From Pseudomonadales bacterium (lineage in GTDB: Bacteria > Pseudomonadota > Gammaproteobacteria > Pseudomonadales > UBA7239): a stretch of 64,000 bases of DNA. Position numbers and translations under genes: made by a program. The stretch covers positions 381,828 through 445,827 of the forward strand of contig JAWLAB010000001.1 in the NCBI GenBank assembly GCA_041395665.1. The letters run 5' to 3'. Of this stretch, positions 8,463 to 15,682 are shown one piece after another. Position 1 is the stretch's first letter; every line of letters starts with the position of its first letter. The notes beneath the pieces are model-generated. The model ran no database searches, was not told where the DNA came from, and saw only the letters and a list, made by a program, of their open reading frames with translations.

Positions 8463-10258
8463 TTAAGTCTGTTTTGCGAGTTATTTTTTGTCTGAATGGA
8501 TTGTTTCTGGTTGCGCAGCCAGTCAATGCAGCCGAATACCAATTGGATATACGCAAGGGAAACCATCAACATTACCGGTAAACCCATGGAGCGGGGATTA
8601 CGGTCAATCATGTGTTTCCTGCGCCTACGTTGTATATTGGACAGAAGGAGAGCAAGTGGTGGTGCATGTCACCAATCATGAGCGAGCCTTCATCGGTGCA
8701 TTGGCACGGCATTTTAGTGCCGGGGTTGATGGACGGTGTAAAAGATTTTAATGCCTACCCAGGCATTGCACCGGGCGAAACATTCACCTATCGATTTACG
8801 GTGCGACAAAGCGGCACATACTGGTATCACTCGCACACCGCTGGTCAAGAACAAGATGGCTTGTACGGCGCGTTAATTATTCGTCCTAAAGGTGTGGATG
8901 CCATCAAATCGGATCGCGATGCCGTGGTGATGTTTTCTGATTTCAGTGCAGAAACAGCCGACGATATTATGGCTAACTTAAAAATGTCATCCGATTACTA
9001 CAACACTGCGCGGCGAACCGTCGGCGATTTTTTTGTGGATGTGCGCAATAAAGGCTGGGCGCTGGCGTGGCAACATGCACGCGATTGGAGCGCGATGCGG
9101 ATGTCGCCCACCGATTTAACCGATGTCAGTGGCTACACGTTTTTAATCAACGGCAAAACGCCGCAGCAAAATTGGACACAAACTTTCCAGTTGGGCGAAA
9201 CCGTGCGTTTGCACATGATTAACGCATCGTCCATGTCTTTTTACGATGTGCGCATACTCGACAGCGAAAAAAAGCGTTTGAAGATGACGGTGGTGCAAGC
9301 AGATGGGCGCAGTGTGGAGCCGGTGCCGGTGGATGAATTTCGTTTTGGTGTGGCAGAAACGTACGACATTCTGGTGACGCCGAAAGAAGCCAAAGCCTAC
9401 ACCATCGTGGCGGAGCCAATAGATCGCAGTGGCTTTGCGATCGGCACATTGGCACCGCGCGCAGGCATGAAAGGCATTGCGCCTGTGCAGCGTGCGCGCG
9501 CCTTGTTGACGATGGCGGATATGGGTATGGGTATGGGTTCGATGGATATGAGCGGCATGGATCACAACACGATGACAAAAGCAGATATGCAAGATATGCG
9601 CGAACAAATGCGCAGCGGTTGGTCAAAAACGGGTGCGCCGCGCGGCGATAAAGTGTTGTCGTACAGCGACTTGCGTTTTCTGGGCGAGCAACAAGACACA
9701 CGCCCTGCGGAGCGCGAAATTGTGGTGACATTGGGCGGCAATATGGAGCGCTACATTTGGACCATGAACGGCAAAACCATGATGGATGCCGACCCTCTTG
9801 CTCTGCGTTATGGCGAGCGCGTGAAACTGACGTTCGTGAACGAAACCATGATGGCGCACCCCATGCATTTACACGGCATGTTTGTGCAACTGGATAACCA
9901 ACAGCCAGCGAATAAATTACCAGACAAAACAGTTGTCATTGTGCCGCCAGGGAAGTCGTACTCCGTATTGTTGACCGCCGATGAAGTAGGCGAGTGGGCA
10001 TTTCACTGCCATCTTTTATTTCACATGAACGCCGGCATGATGAGCAAAGTGGTGGTCGCCAAATTGGATGCCGCTGCAATGCCAGCGATCACAAAACGCG
10101 CAGCCAAAAGGTGGCATGCATGCACATTAAAAAAATGCTTGTCGCCTGTGCGTTTGGCTGTTGGTTTTCTTCTGTGGTGCTGGCCGAGGAAGACAGCACT
10201 TTTCATGCCTTGCGTTTGGAAGTGGATGCAGGAGAGAACAGCCAGAATGAAGCAGTAG
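8459..10258 (+). pseudogene. copA: CopA-type multicopper oxidase, interrupted by indels
   Basis: Oxidises periplasmic Cu(I) in copper resistance. Copper-site motifs are intact: SSVHWHGILVPG, TYWYHSH, AHPMHLHGM and EWAFHCHLLFHM, plus a methionine-rich stretch MADMGMGMGSMDMSGM near 9514-9560 typical of CopA. The N-terminal part is split over three frames: signal peptide from ATG 8459; extra G near 8555; missing G in the G-run near 8592; extra AT near 8633; two bases missing near 8680. After 8690 the frame is open to 10258, but it runs into copB. One A fewer in the A-run near 10105 would end it with KGGMHAH at 10130. The open frame without the signal region begins at about 8612. Decay or consensus error are both possible. 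Confidence 0.75.
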
Positions 10259-10818
10259 CCAACTGGGACGTGGATGGTTGGATCGGTGGTGACACGCATA
10301 AGTTGTGGCTAAAAAGCGAAGGTGAAATCGTCGATCAAAAAACAGAGCGCAGTGAAATCTGGGCGCTGTATAGCTATAACGCAACAGACTTTTGGGATGT
10401 GCAAGCGGGTGTGCGTTATGACAATCGCCCACACGAGCAATCGTATTTTGTAGTGGGCGTGACAGGTCTGGCTCCCTATTTTTTTGAAACACAAGCCCAT
10501 GCCTTTGTCACCCACGACGGCGATGTGGGGTTTCGCTTGCGCGAAGAAAATGATTTTTTATTGACACAAAAACTGATTATCCAACCGTATATCGAAGTAA
10601 ACGCCTATGCGCAAGCGATAAAAAAATTAGAGGTCGGCTCGGGTTTGTCTGATGCAACGCTGGGCTTGCAGTTGCGCTATGAAATCACGCGTAAGTTTGC
10701 GCCATATCTGGATGTGAGTTACGGCCGTCAATTTGGCGAGACGGCTGATTACACCGCAGCACGCGGCGAAGACAATCGCGGTAGCAGTATCACGGCGGGT
10801 ATCCGCTGGTTGTTTTGA
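10120..10818 (+). CDS. copB: Copper resistance protein B
   Basis: The 232-residue product has a signal peptide (MHIKKMLVACAFGCWFSSVV, cleavage after LA) and then the CopB pattern: ALRLEVDAGEN, WDVDGWIGGDTHKLWLKSEGE, VQAGVRYD and a C-terminal GIRWLF typical of an outer-membrane beta-barrel. CopB binds or exports copper at the outer membrane. ATG 10120 is chosen because AAAAGG precedes it and the signal peptide starts there, although the frame is open upstream. It overlaps the 3' end of the oxidase gene and is followed 23 bases later by the cupredoxin. Confidence 0.85.
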   Translation: MHIKKMLVACAFGCWFSSVVLAEEDSTFHALRLEVDAGENSQNEAVANWDVDGWIGGDTHKLWLKSEGEIVDQKTERSEIWALYSYNATDFWDVQAGVRYDNRPHEQSYFVVGVTGLAPYFFETQAHAFVTHDGDVGFRLREENDFLLTQKLIIQPYIEVNAYAQAIKKLEVGSGLSDATLGLQLRYEITRKFAPYLDVSYGRQFGETADYTAARGEDNRGSSITAGIRWLF

Positions 10819-10841
10819 ATGTTATTAACCGGAGAACCAAG

Positions 10842-11360
10842 ATGAAAATGTATCAACCTGCAAAAAAACTGAAAAACTATTCTCTGTCTCGTGTAGGTAT
10901 ATCTGTGCTGGCGGCGACTTTGGCGATGAGCCCTGTTGTTGTCTTTGCTGATGGTAACCACAGCGATGCAGCAGCCGAGGCAACAGATTTTGGCAAACCG
11001 GGAAAAGCCGCTGCCGTTACGCGCACGATTGAAATCAGCATGGGAGATGACATGCGCTTTCAGCCGGAAAAAATTGCGATCAAGCAGGGCGAAGTCATTC
11101 GTTTCAAACTAAAAAATACCGGCAAAGTGCCACATGAAATGGTATTGGGCACAGCAGATGAAATTCAAGAACACGCAGACATGATGAAACAGATGCCCAA
11201 TATGCAGCATCACGATGCCAATATGATTCGACTGCAACCCGATCAAAACGGAGAAATCATTTGGAACTTTGATTTGGGGGGAGACTTCCAGTTTGTCTGT
11301 CTCATGCCTGGCCACCGCGAAGCGGGCATGAAGGGCGACATTCATGTGGCGGAAAAATAA
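10842..11360 (+). CDS. Cupredoxin-family copper-binding protein
   Basis: The 172-residue periplasmic protein has a Sec signal peptide ending VVVFA and a plastocyanin/azurin-like domain. Type 1 copper ligands are visible: His in VPHEMV, then Cys, His and Met in FVCLMPGHREAGM. A His/Met-rich loop (HADMMKQMPNMQHHDANM) may bind extra copper. ATG 10842 follows GGAG by seven bases. It is the last gene of the copper operon and probably carries copper or electrons for the oxidase. Confidence 0.85.
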   Translation: MKMYQPAKKLKNYSLSRVGISVLAATLAMSPVVVFADGNHSDAAAEATDFGKPGKAAAVTRTIEISMGDDMRFQPEKIAIKQGEVIRFKLKNTGKVPHEMVLGTADEIQEHADMMKQMPNMQHHDANMIRLQPDQNGEIIWNFDLGGDFQFVCLMPGHREAGMKGDIHVAEK

Positions 11361-11368
11361 TTAAACAG

Positions 11369-11393
11369 GGCGGCGGGTTTTTACTGCGCCGCC
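11369..11393 (+). repeat. 25-bp direct repeat, left copy; hairpin after copper operon
   Basis: This 25-base block matches 12831-12855 at 23 of 25 positions. It contains a perfect 7-bp inverted repeat (GGCGGCG/CGCCGCC around an 11-base loop) eight bases after the cupredoxin stop, so it may also act as a terminator, although no T-run follows. Confidence 0.6.
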
Positions 11394-11445
11394 AGTTCAC
11401 CTCGCGCATGCTGGAGGGGTTGCTGTTCAAAGAAACGGATTCGCT

Positions 11446-11523
11446 TTAATCCTTTGAATTCATGTTGTCTAATTTGGCACTTATTTTTCTGAGAATTTCA
11501 TTTGATTTTTCAATTTCATCCAT
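11446..11523 (-). CDS. Tiny hypothetical ORF, 25 aa
   Basis: ATG 11523 opens a 25-residue frame, MDEIEKSNEILRKISAKLD followed by six residues, with a short amphipathic helix pattern. It overlaps the stop of the preceding 29-residue ORF in another frame. A one-base change would fuse the two into a ~54-residue protein with one membrane helix and a short coiled coil, which is a plausible integron-cassette product. It may not be a gene on its own. Confidence 0.25.
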   Translation of the reverse strand: MDEIEKSNEILRKISAKLDNMNSKD

Positions 11524-11605
11524 TTGCGTGCCATTTGGAAATTAGTGCCATAGTCATCACGATAATGAATGTGACTATGCTGATAATAGTTTTTGCGCTG
11601 ATCAT
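11516..11605 (-). CDS. Tiny hydrophobic ORF, 29 aa, just beyond attC
   Basis: ATG 11605 follows AAGGA by five bases and encodes a 29-residue, almost wholly hydrophobic peptide (MISAKTIISIVTFIIVMTMA and nine more). It starts 14 bases past the end of the attC-like site, in the same direction, where the next cassette gene would begin. The rest of 11361-11695 shows only these ORFs, the hairpin and the attC site. Confidence 0.35.
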   Translation of the reverse strand: MISAKTIISIVTFIIVMTMALISKWHANG

Positions 11606-11618
11606 GTGTTTCCTTAGT

Positions 11619-11701
11619 GCCTAACGCAGAGCTAAATGGAGAGTGGCGTCGCCGCGCGAGTCCAGTGAGCGCAGCGAACGTCTTTGAGCGACTTGTTAAG
11701 T
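11619..11701 (-). mobile_element. Integron attC (59-base element)-like site
   Basis: Read on the minus strand this 83-base segment starts with ACTTAAC (fits RYYYAAC) and ends with GTTAGGC (fits GTTRRRY). Next to these are AAGTCGCTCAAAG on one arm and CTTTAGC-like ATTTAGCTCTGC on the other, which pair with one unpaired base in the L box, as attC sites do. The centre is GC-rich and self-complementary. The stop codon of the upstream minus-strand ORF (11696-11698) lies in the first core site, the usual cassette arrangement. No integrase or attI is in the window. Confidence 0.7.
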
Positions 11702-12048
11702 TTCACTACGCTCACGCTGTATTTTTACATACGGAAGATTGCTATATGTTTCTATTCTGTCATGCTCTTTTTTTACAAAACCATGCAGGAGCTCTTTAAT
11801 AATTTTTTCTAGTTTTACTGCTACATCCTGGGACAGATTACGAATTGTTCCCGTTAAGCATGATGCGCATACGACTTCGGCGTTCTCATTTTTTAATGCA
11901 GCGATTGCGCCGCGTATATAGCCGTTTAAATATTCTTCTTTCTCAAAGAAACAGTGCTTGCTTCGCATTCTTGGTAATCCCAAGTTAATTCGCAGCAACT
12001 TTTGCCTTGTTTTACAGCGATTCTTGGCAAATAAATGTCTTTTCTCAT
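11696..12048 (-). pseudogene. Cassette-like hypothetical protein, frameshifted
   Basis: ATG 12048 follows GGAG by eight bases and begins MRKDIYLPRIAVKQGKSCCE, but this frame stops at 11926 after 40 residues. A second frame continues from there as EEYLNGYIRGAIAALKNENA to 11696, ending inside the attC core site. A single-base indel in the AAAGAAGAAT stretch near 11935 would join them into a protein of about 117 residues with CC and CASC motifs. I do not recognise the family. Low GC and the attC site suggest a mobile cassette. Confidence 0.45.
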
Positions 12049-12127
12049 AGATGTGACTCCGTATTTTCTGTGAAACCTAACTAAATCTAGACGACAAACT
12101 GTTTTCTGCATGCCCGCCATGACAATT

Positions 12128-12478
12128 TCAAGCAGCAGCATGCAATTCAAATCGCACTTTTACTTTTCCAAAGGGAAATGAATATTTGCCATCGCCGGTG
12201 CGATCAATAATACCGGCGGCTACCAGTGCATTGGCATCTGTGTGTACGCCTTTTACATCGCGCTCTGTGCGTCTTGCCAATTCGCGCACACCAAGTGGTT
12301 CGGTACCGGTCAGTGCTTCCACGAGCGTCCAGCGTGTTGGCGTGAGGATGCGCGCCATATCTGCTGCCGAAGGAAAAGTAATGCGCGCTTGACGTTGTGC
12401 CGTGCTGGATTTGGCGGCGCGAATGAGGTTGTTCATCGCTGTGGTTGGCGCAGCAACTTCAAACAAGATTGTTTTCAT
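12128..12478 (-). CDS. TumA-like HTH antitoxin
   Basis: The 116-residue protein has a winged helix-turn-helix of the type paired with TumE toxins: LTPTRWTLVEALTGTEPLGV then RELARRTERDVKGVHTDANA and a C-terminal FPFGKVKVRFEL. It probably neutralises the toxin and represses the operon. The gene overlaps the toxin gene by 20 bases, and the toxin is first, the usual order in this family. The ATG lies inside the toxin's 3' end. Confidence 0.8.
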   Translation of the reverse strand: MKTILFEVAAPTTAMNNLIRAAKSSTAQRQARITFPSAADMARILTPTRWTLVEALTGTEPLGVRELARRTERDVKGVHTDANALVAAGIIDRTGDGKYSFPFGKVKVRFELHAAA

Positions 12479-12764
12479 GATTCCACCTCGCTATGTCTGC
12501 TGCAAAGTCGGTCAATAGTTGCGCCAACTCTGTAAACACATAATCCGTTTCTGTCTCGCCGTAATGGCGGTGATCGCCTTTGCCGCTTTCGTTGTCGTAA
12601 CGCAACACGCAGACCTCGTTCACCACATAAGCGAGCCGATACTTATAGCGGTGCTGGCTGCCGCGCAACGGCTGCGATATTTGCCACACAACGATTTGCG
12701 CGAAAGCAGTCTCGAAATAGCGTATCCGCTCATTAAATAGCGGCAGTGCCTTTGTGTTGTTCAT
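12459..12764 (-). CDS. TumE-like toxin (DUF6516)
   Basis: The 101-residue protein has the TumE signature: QIVVWQISQPLRGSQHRYKY, AYVVNEVCVLRYDNESGKGD and HRHYGETETDYVF, then a short helical tail. Members form type II toxin-antitoxin pairs with a small HTH protein; the toxic activity is not well defined. ATG 12764 is about 80 bases from the smpB stop. The pair lies between the two 25-bp repeats, so it probably came with the mobile patch. Confidence 0.8.
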   Translation of the reverse strand: MNNTKALPLFNERIRYFETAFAQIVVWQISQPLRGSQHRYKYRLAYVVNEVCVLRYDNESGKGDHRHYGETETDYVFTELAQLLTDFAADIARWNHENNLV

Positions 12765-12830
12765 GCTACAACATCCCTGTGTGTTGTCAATAAGACAACG
12801 GCTTTAACTATCCCTGTGTATATCGAGCAA

Positions 12831-12855
12831 GGCGGTGGGCTTTTACTGCGCCGCC
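12831..12855 (+). repeat. 25-bp direct repeat, right copy, overlapping smpB stop
   Basis: Matches 11369-11393 at 23 of 25 positions. It includes the last four codons and the stop of smpB (minus strand, 12843) and 12 bases beyond. Its arms GGCGGTG and CGCCGCC can still pair with one wobble, so it may also act as the smpB terminator hairpin. Confidence 0.6.
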
Positions 12856-13316
12856 ATCAAGCGCTGTTTCTCGCGCTGCCAATCTTTCTCTTTTTGTACT
12901 TCGCGTTTGTCGTGTTCCGCCTTGCCTTTGGCGAGTGCAATTTCGCATTTCACCAAATGGCGTTTCCAATACATAGCGGTGCAGACGCAGGTGTAGCCTT
13001 TTTGTTGCACAGCGGCAAAAAGCGTGGCGAGTTCGCGATCTTTTAGTAACAATTTGCGTGTGCGCGCTGGATCGGTAACAAAATGCGTTGATACGCTTTG
13101 CAGCGGAGAAATATGCGCACCGAGCAAAAAAGCCTCGCCATCTTTTAGTAACACATAAGAATCCACCAGCTGACATTTGCCCGCACGCAGGCTTTTCACT
13201 TCCCAGCCCTGCAACGCAATGCCAGCTTCAAAGCGATCTTGAATGAAGTAGTCGTGGCGCGCTTTTTTATTGAGCGCGATGGTGCCACCGTTTTCTTTGC
13301 TATTGGCTTTTTTCAT
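12843..13316 (-). CDS. smpB: SsrA-binding protein SmpB
   Basis: The 157-residue RNA-binding protein delivers tmRNA to stalled ribosomes in trans-translation. Family motifs are present: IALNKKARHDYFI, AGIALQGWEVKSLRAGK, DSYVLLKDGEAFL and the KGYTCVC region, then a basic C-terminal tail KREVQKEKDWQREKQRLM that enters the mRNA channel. Length is normal. It is divergent from ratA, as in Pseudomonas. No ssrA gene is visible nearby. Confidence 0.95.
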   Translation of the reverse strand: MKKANSKENGGTIALNKKARHDYFIQDRFEAGIALQGWEVKSLRAGKCQLVDSYVLLKDGEAFLLGAHISPLQSVSTHFVTDPARTRKLLLKDRELATLFAAVQQKGYTCVCTAMYWKRHLVKCEIALAKGKAEHDKREVQKEKDWQREKQRLMAAQ

Positions 13317-13388
13317 GGCGGCATTATAGGTGCAGGCTGCGGCGCTTCGTTAGAATGCGCATCTATCTCACGATGATTTTTCGCCACT

Positions 13389-13835
13389 ATGCCCGTTACG
13401 CGTATCGCCAAAACTGCCCTGCTGCCGTATGCCGCCGAGCAGTTGTTTGATCTGGTCAATGACATCGCCGCCTACCCGCAATACATGGAGGGCTGCGTAG
13501 CCGCCACGGTGTTATCGGCATCGTCAGAACAAGTGGAGGCGCGCTTGGAGTTGAGCCGCGGCGGCATCACGCAATCTTTTGCCACGCGCAATCGCCTGCA
13601 AAGACCGGAAGTGATTGAGATGGCGCTGTTGGAAGGCCCATTCACCGCGCTGTCAGGTCGCTGGCAGTTTTTGGTACTGGGCGAGGAAGCCTGCAAAGTG
13701 TCGCTGGATTTGCGTTTTGAGTTGGACGGCAAACTCGCCAGCATCGCCGCTGGTCGCTTGTTTGAAAGCGTTGCCAGCAATTTGGTGGATGCACTGTGCC
13801 GTCGTGCGCACACTGTGTTGGGAGCGGCAGTATGA
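13389..13835 (+). CDS. ratA: RatA/COQ10-like START-domain protein
   Basis: The 148-residue SRPBCC-fold protein matches the RatA/PasT family: AEQLFDLVNDIAAYPQYMEG near the N-terminus and GRWQFL and LFESVASNLVDALCRRAH later. Family members bind ubiquinone-like lipids, and the E. coli homologue has been described as blocking ribosome subunit association. The RatA name follows family usage; a toxin role is not shown here. Its stop overlaps the rnfH start (ATGA), so the two are coupled. Confidence 0.88.
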   Translation: MPVTRIAKTALLPYAAEQLFDLVNDIAAYPQYMEGCVAATVLSASSEQVEARLELSRGGITQSFATRNRLQRPEVIEMALLEGPFTALSGRWQFLVLGEEACKVSLDLRFELDGKLASIAAGRLFESVASNLVDALCRRAHTVLGAAV

Positions 13836-14125
13836 GTACCGAGCTGATTCACATTGAGGTGGCTTGTGCACTGCCGGAGCGGCAAGTGGTGGAGGCGATG
13901 AGCGTTGTGGCGGGTTGCACAGCACGCGCGGCGGTTTTGCAGTCGGGTCTGGCGGCAGAGTTCCCTGACTTGGATTTTGCGCAGCTAGCGTTGGGCATCT
14001 ACAGCAAAGCCGTAACGGATGATTATGTGTTACAGGAAGGCGACCGCATCGAGCTTTATCGACCGCTGTTGTTGGATCCTAAAGAAGCGCGCAGGCAGCG
14101 CGCGGCGAAAGCAAAACAGGGCTGA
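13832..14125 (+). CDS. rnfH: RnfH family protein
   Basis: The 97-residue protein has the ubiquitin-like RnfH pattern: IHIEVACALPERQ, a central LALGIYSKAVTDDYVLQEGD and ELYRPLLLDPKEARRQRA at the C-terminus. It is conserved next to ratA and is of unknown biochemical role. ATG 13832 overlaps the ratA stop by four bases; the frame is open upstream but that part is inside ratA. It converges on bamE. Confidence 0.88.
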   Translation: MSTELIHIEVACALPERQVVEAMSVVAGCTARAAVLQSGLAAEFPDLDFAQLALGIYSKAVTDDYVLQEGDRIELYRPLLLDPKEARRQRAAKAKQG

Positions 14126-14140
14126 GCGTGCAGCGGCGGA

Positions 14141-14587
14141 CTAATCCCACCACTTACTGATATCCCACTCGCTATCGTCATCTTCTTCGCTAGGCGTAAT
14201 TTCCTCACCGTCACGCAATACCGTGGCACCCGTGGCTTGTTCCGGACGGAAATTGCCTTGCAAGTTGGTCAAAATATCATTGCTGAAATACAGCGTTAAA
14301 CGCTCGCGCGAGTATTCGTTGTCGCCATTTTTTAGCGAGTAAAAATAATCCCAACGATTGTCTTCAAAACTGTCGATCAGCAGTGGCGTACCCATGATGT
14401 AGCGTATCTGGCGCTTGTCCATGCCGGGCTGCAGCTGATTCACCATGTCTTGAGAAACCACATTGCCTTGTTGCACAGTGAGGTGATAAACCCCAGGAAA
14501 AGAGCAAGCGGCCACAGCCATTGCGAGGCAGCATGGCAACAGCAGGCGAATCAATGTGTGACGAAGCAGGGCGGGCATGGGTGGCAA
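14141..14587 (-). CDS. bamE: Outer membrane assembly lipoprotein BamE (SmpA/OmlA)
   Basis: BamE stabilises the BamA-BamD complex that inserts outer-membrane beta-barrels. The product has a lipoprotein signal with lipobox MAVAACS, then VYHLTVQQGNVV, MVNQLQPGMDKRQIRYIMGT and DSFEDNRWDYFYS, the family core. The acidic tail EEDDDSEW is an addition. Starts at 14587 and 14578 (MPALLRHT) are both possible; the second gives a more usual signal peptide. It is divergent from fur, the arrangement found in Pseudomonas. Confidence 0.93.
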   Translation of the reverse strand: MPPMPALLRHTLIRLLLPCCLAMAVAACSFPGVYHLTVQQGNVVSQDMVNQLQPGMDKRQIRYIMGTPLLIDSFEDNRWDYFYSLKNGDNEYSRERLTLYFSNDILTNLQGNFRPEQATGATVLRDGEEITPSEEDDDSEWDISKWWD

Positions 14588-14652
14588 GGTTCCACAGATT
14601 GCAGCGAGCGGCGATAATACCCGATAGTCGGAAGCGCTAGAAGGGGCGGGAT

Positions 14653-15069
14653 ATGACAGGCAGGAATCAAGAATTGCGCAATGCTGGGCTGAAAGTCACG
14701 GGGCCACGCATCAAAATTTTGCAGATGCTAGAGACTAACGATCAGCGCCATCTCAGTGCGGAGGATGTTTATAAGCATTTGCTGGAGAGTGGTGAGGATG
14801 TGGGTTTAGCCACGGTGTATCGCGTATTGACGCAGTTTGAGTCAGCAGGCTTGGTCACGCGCCACAATTTTGACGGCGGCTATGCGGTGTTTGAGCTAAT
14901 TCGTGGCGATGAACACCACGATCACATGGTCTGCGCAGAAACCGGCAAAGTGGTGGAGTTTCACAACGAGGAAATCGAACGCTTGCAGCAGGAAATTGCT
15001 GAGGCGCATGGTTTTGATTTAGTCGGTCACAGCCTTGTGTTGTATGTGAAACCGAAAAAGAAAGCTTAA
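14653..15069 (+). CDS. fur: Ferric uptake regulator Fur
   Basis: The 138-residue iron-responsive repressor has the winged-helix region LKVTGPRIKILQMLE, the recognition helix in GLATVYRVLTQFESAGLV, and metal-binding GDEHHDHMVC. The C-terminal CxxC zinc pair is reduced to one cysteine (MVCAETGK), as in pseudomonad Fur proteins that lack the second structural zinc motif. AGGGGCGGGAT precedes ATG 14653. It is divergent from bamE and its stop overlaps that of gtrA on the other strand. Confidence 0.95.
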   Translation: MTGRNQELRNAGLKVTGPRIKILQMLETNDQRHLSAEDVYKHLLESGEDVGLATVYRVLTQFESAGLVTRHNFDGGYAVFELIRGDEHHDHMVCAETGKVVEFHNEEIERLQQEIAEAHGFDLVGHSLVLYVKPKKKA

Positions 15070-15557
15070 GTGCGATCGTGGCGCTTCAAAACGAGGCGCG
15101 ATAGCACAAAAGTCACCGGCATGGTGACTACCACAACGGCGAGCGGCGCAAAGTCGACAGGGAAAGCTAGGCGATCGACCAAGATATGCATCAGCACGAT
15201 CCCAACGCCGTACTGCACAACATAAACCGATGGAAATTCTAAGAAAGCTCTCCAGCTCATGGGTACACGAAATACCCAACGCGAGTTCAGGTAGTAAGTG
15301 AACACAATGCCAAAAATATAGGCGACAGTAAAAGCCAGCTTGTCAGCGCTGATGGCAATACGATCAAACGCGGTAATAGCGTGCAAGCCGACAAAGAGCA
15401 GTGTGTGTCGCACCAGTAAATAGACCAGCCAAGACGACCCGGTGTTGATGCTGCCCGTCACAAGAAAACGCAAAAATTCGTGCTTTTGTAGCCAGGTTGC
15501 CAAGGTGCTGGCGCTAAAAGCAGACTTAGTTGATGGCGGTAAATTTTGCATGAGCAA
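15066..15557 (-). CDS. GtrA family membrane protein
   Basis: The 163-residue protein has four hydrophobic helices (roughly 31-50, 57-95, 105-120 and 128-150) and the FLVTGSINTGSSWLVYLLV start and YLNSRWVFR motif of GtrA/DPMS-like proteins, which are thought to flip polyprenyl-linked sugars. It is divergent from the rhamnose operon, so a role in surface-sugar transfer is plausible. A second start, ATG 15551, is also possible. Confidence 0.82.
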   Translation of the reverse strand: MLMQNLPPSTKSAFSASTLATWLQKHEFLRFLVTGSINTGSSWLVYLLVRHTLLFVGLHAITAFDRIAISADKLAFTVAYIFGIVFTYYLNSRWVFRVPMSWRAFLEFPSVYVVQYGVGIVLMHILVDRLAFPVDFAPLAVVVVTMPVTFVLSRLVLKRHDRT

Positions 15558-15617
15558 GCTAAGGTTTGGAGGCAGTCGCTAGCTTAGCGGGTAATGCGTG
15601 TGGCTGACAGCCCAAGC

Positions 15618-15647
15618 TTGAAAATGCCATAATCGACCGATTGTATT
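15618..15647 (+). promoter_or_regulatory. Possible sigma70 promoter for rfb operon
   Basis: TTGAAA (15618-15623) and TGTATT (15642-15647) are separated by 18 bases, about 35 bases upstream of the rfbB start. It fits a sigma70 promoter but is only a pattern match. Confidence 0.35.
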
Positions 15648-15682
15648 AGGCGAATCGCTAATAAACAGGAGCAACACACAGC

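Noticed and set aside
8488..8751. Separate 87-residue gene
   Set aside because: Its middle, YWTEGEQVVVHVTNHE, is a piece of the multicopper oxidase in a shifted frame.
8612..10258. Laccase or other phenol-oxidising multicopper oxidase
   Set aside because: The Met-rich insertion and copB/cupredoxin/CusRS-type neighbours point to CopA copper resistance.
12060..12127. Second attC site suggested by GTTAGGT on the minus strand near 12083-12089
   Set aside because: Only one core-like heptamer is present; no matching RYYYAAC partner or paired L box was found within 150 bases.
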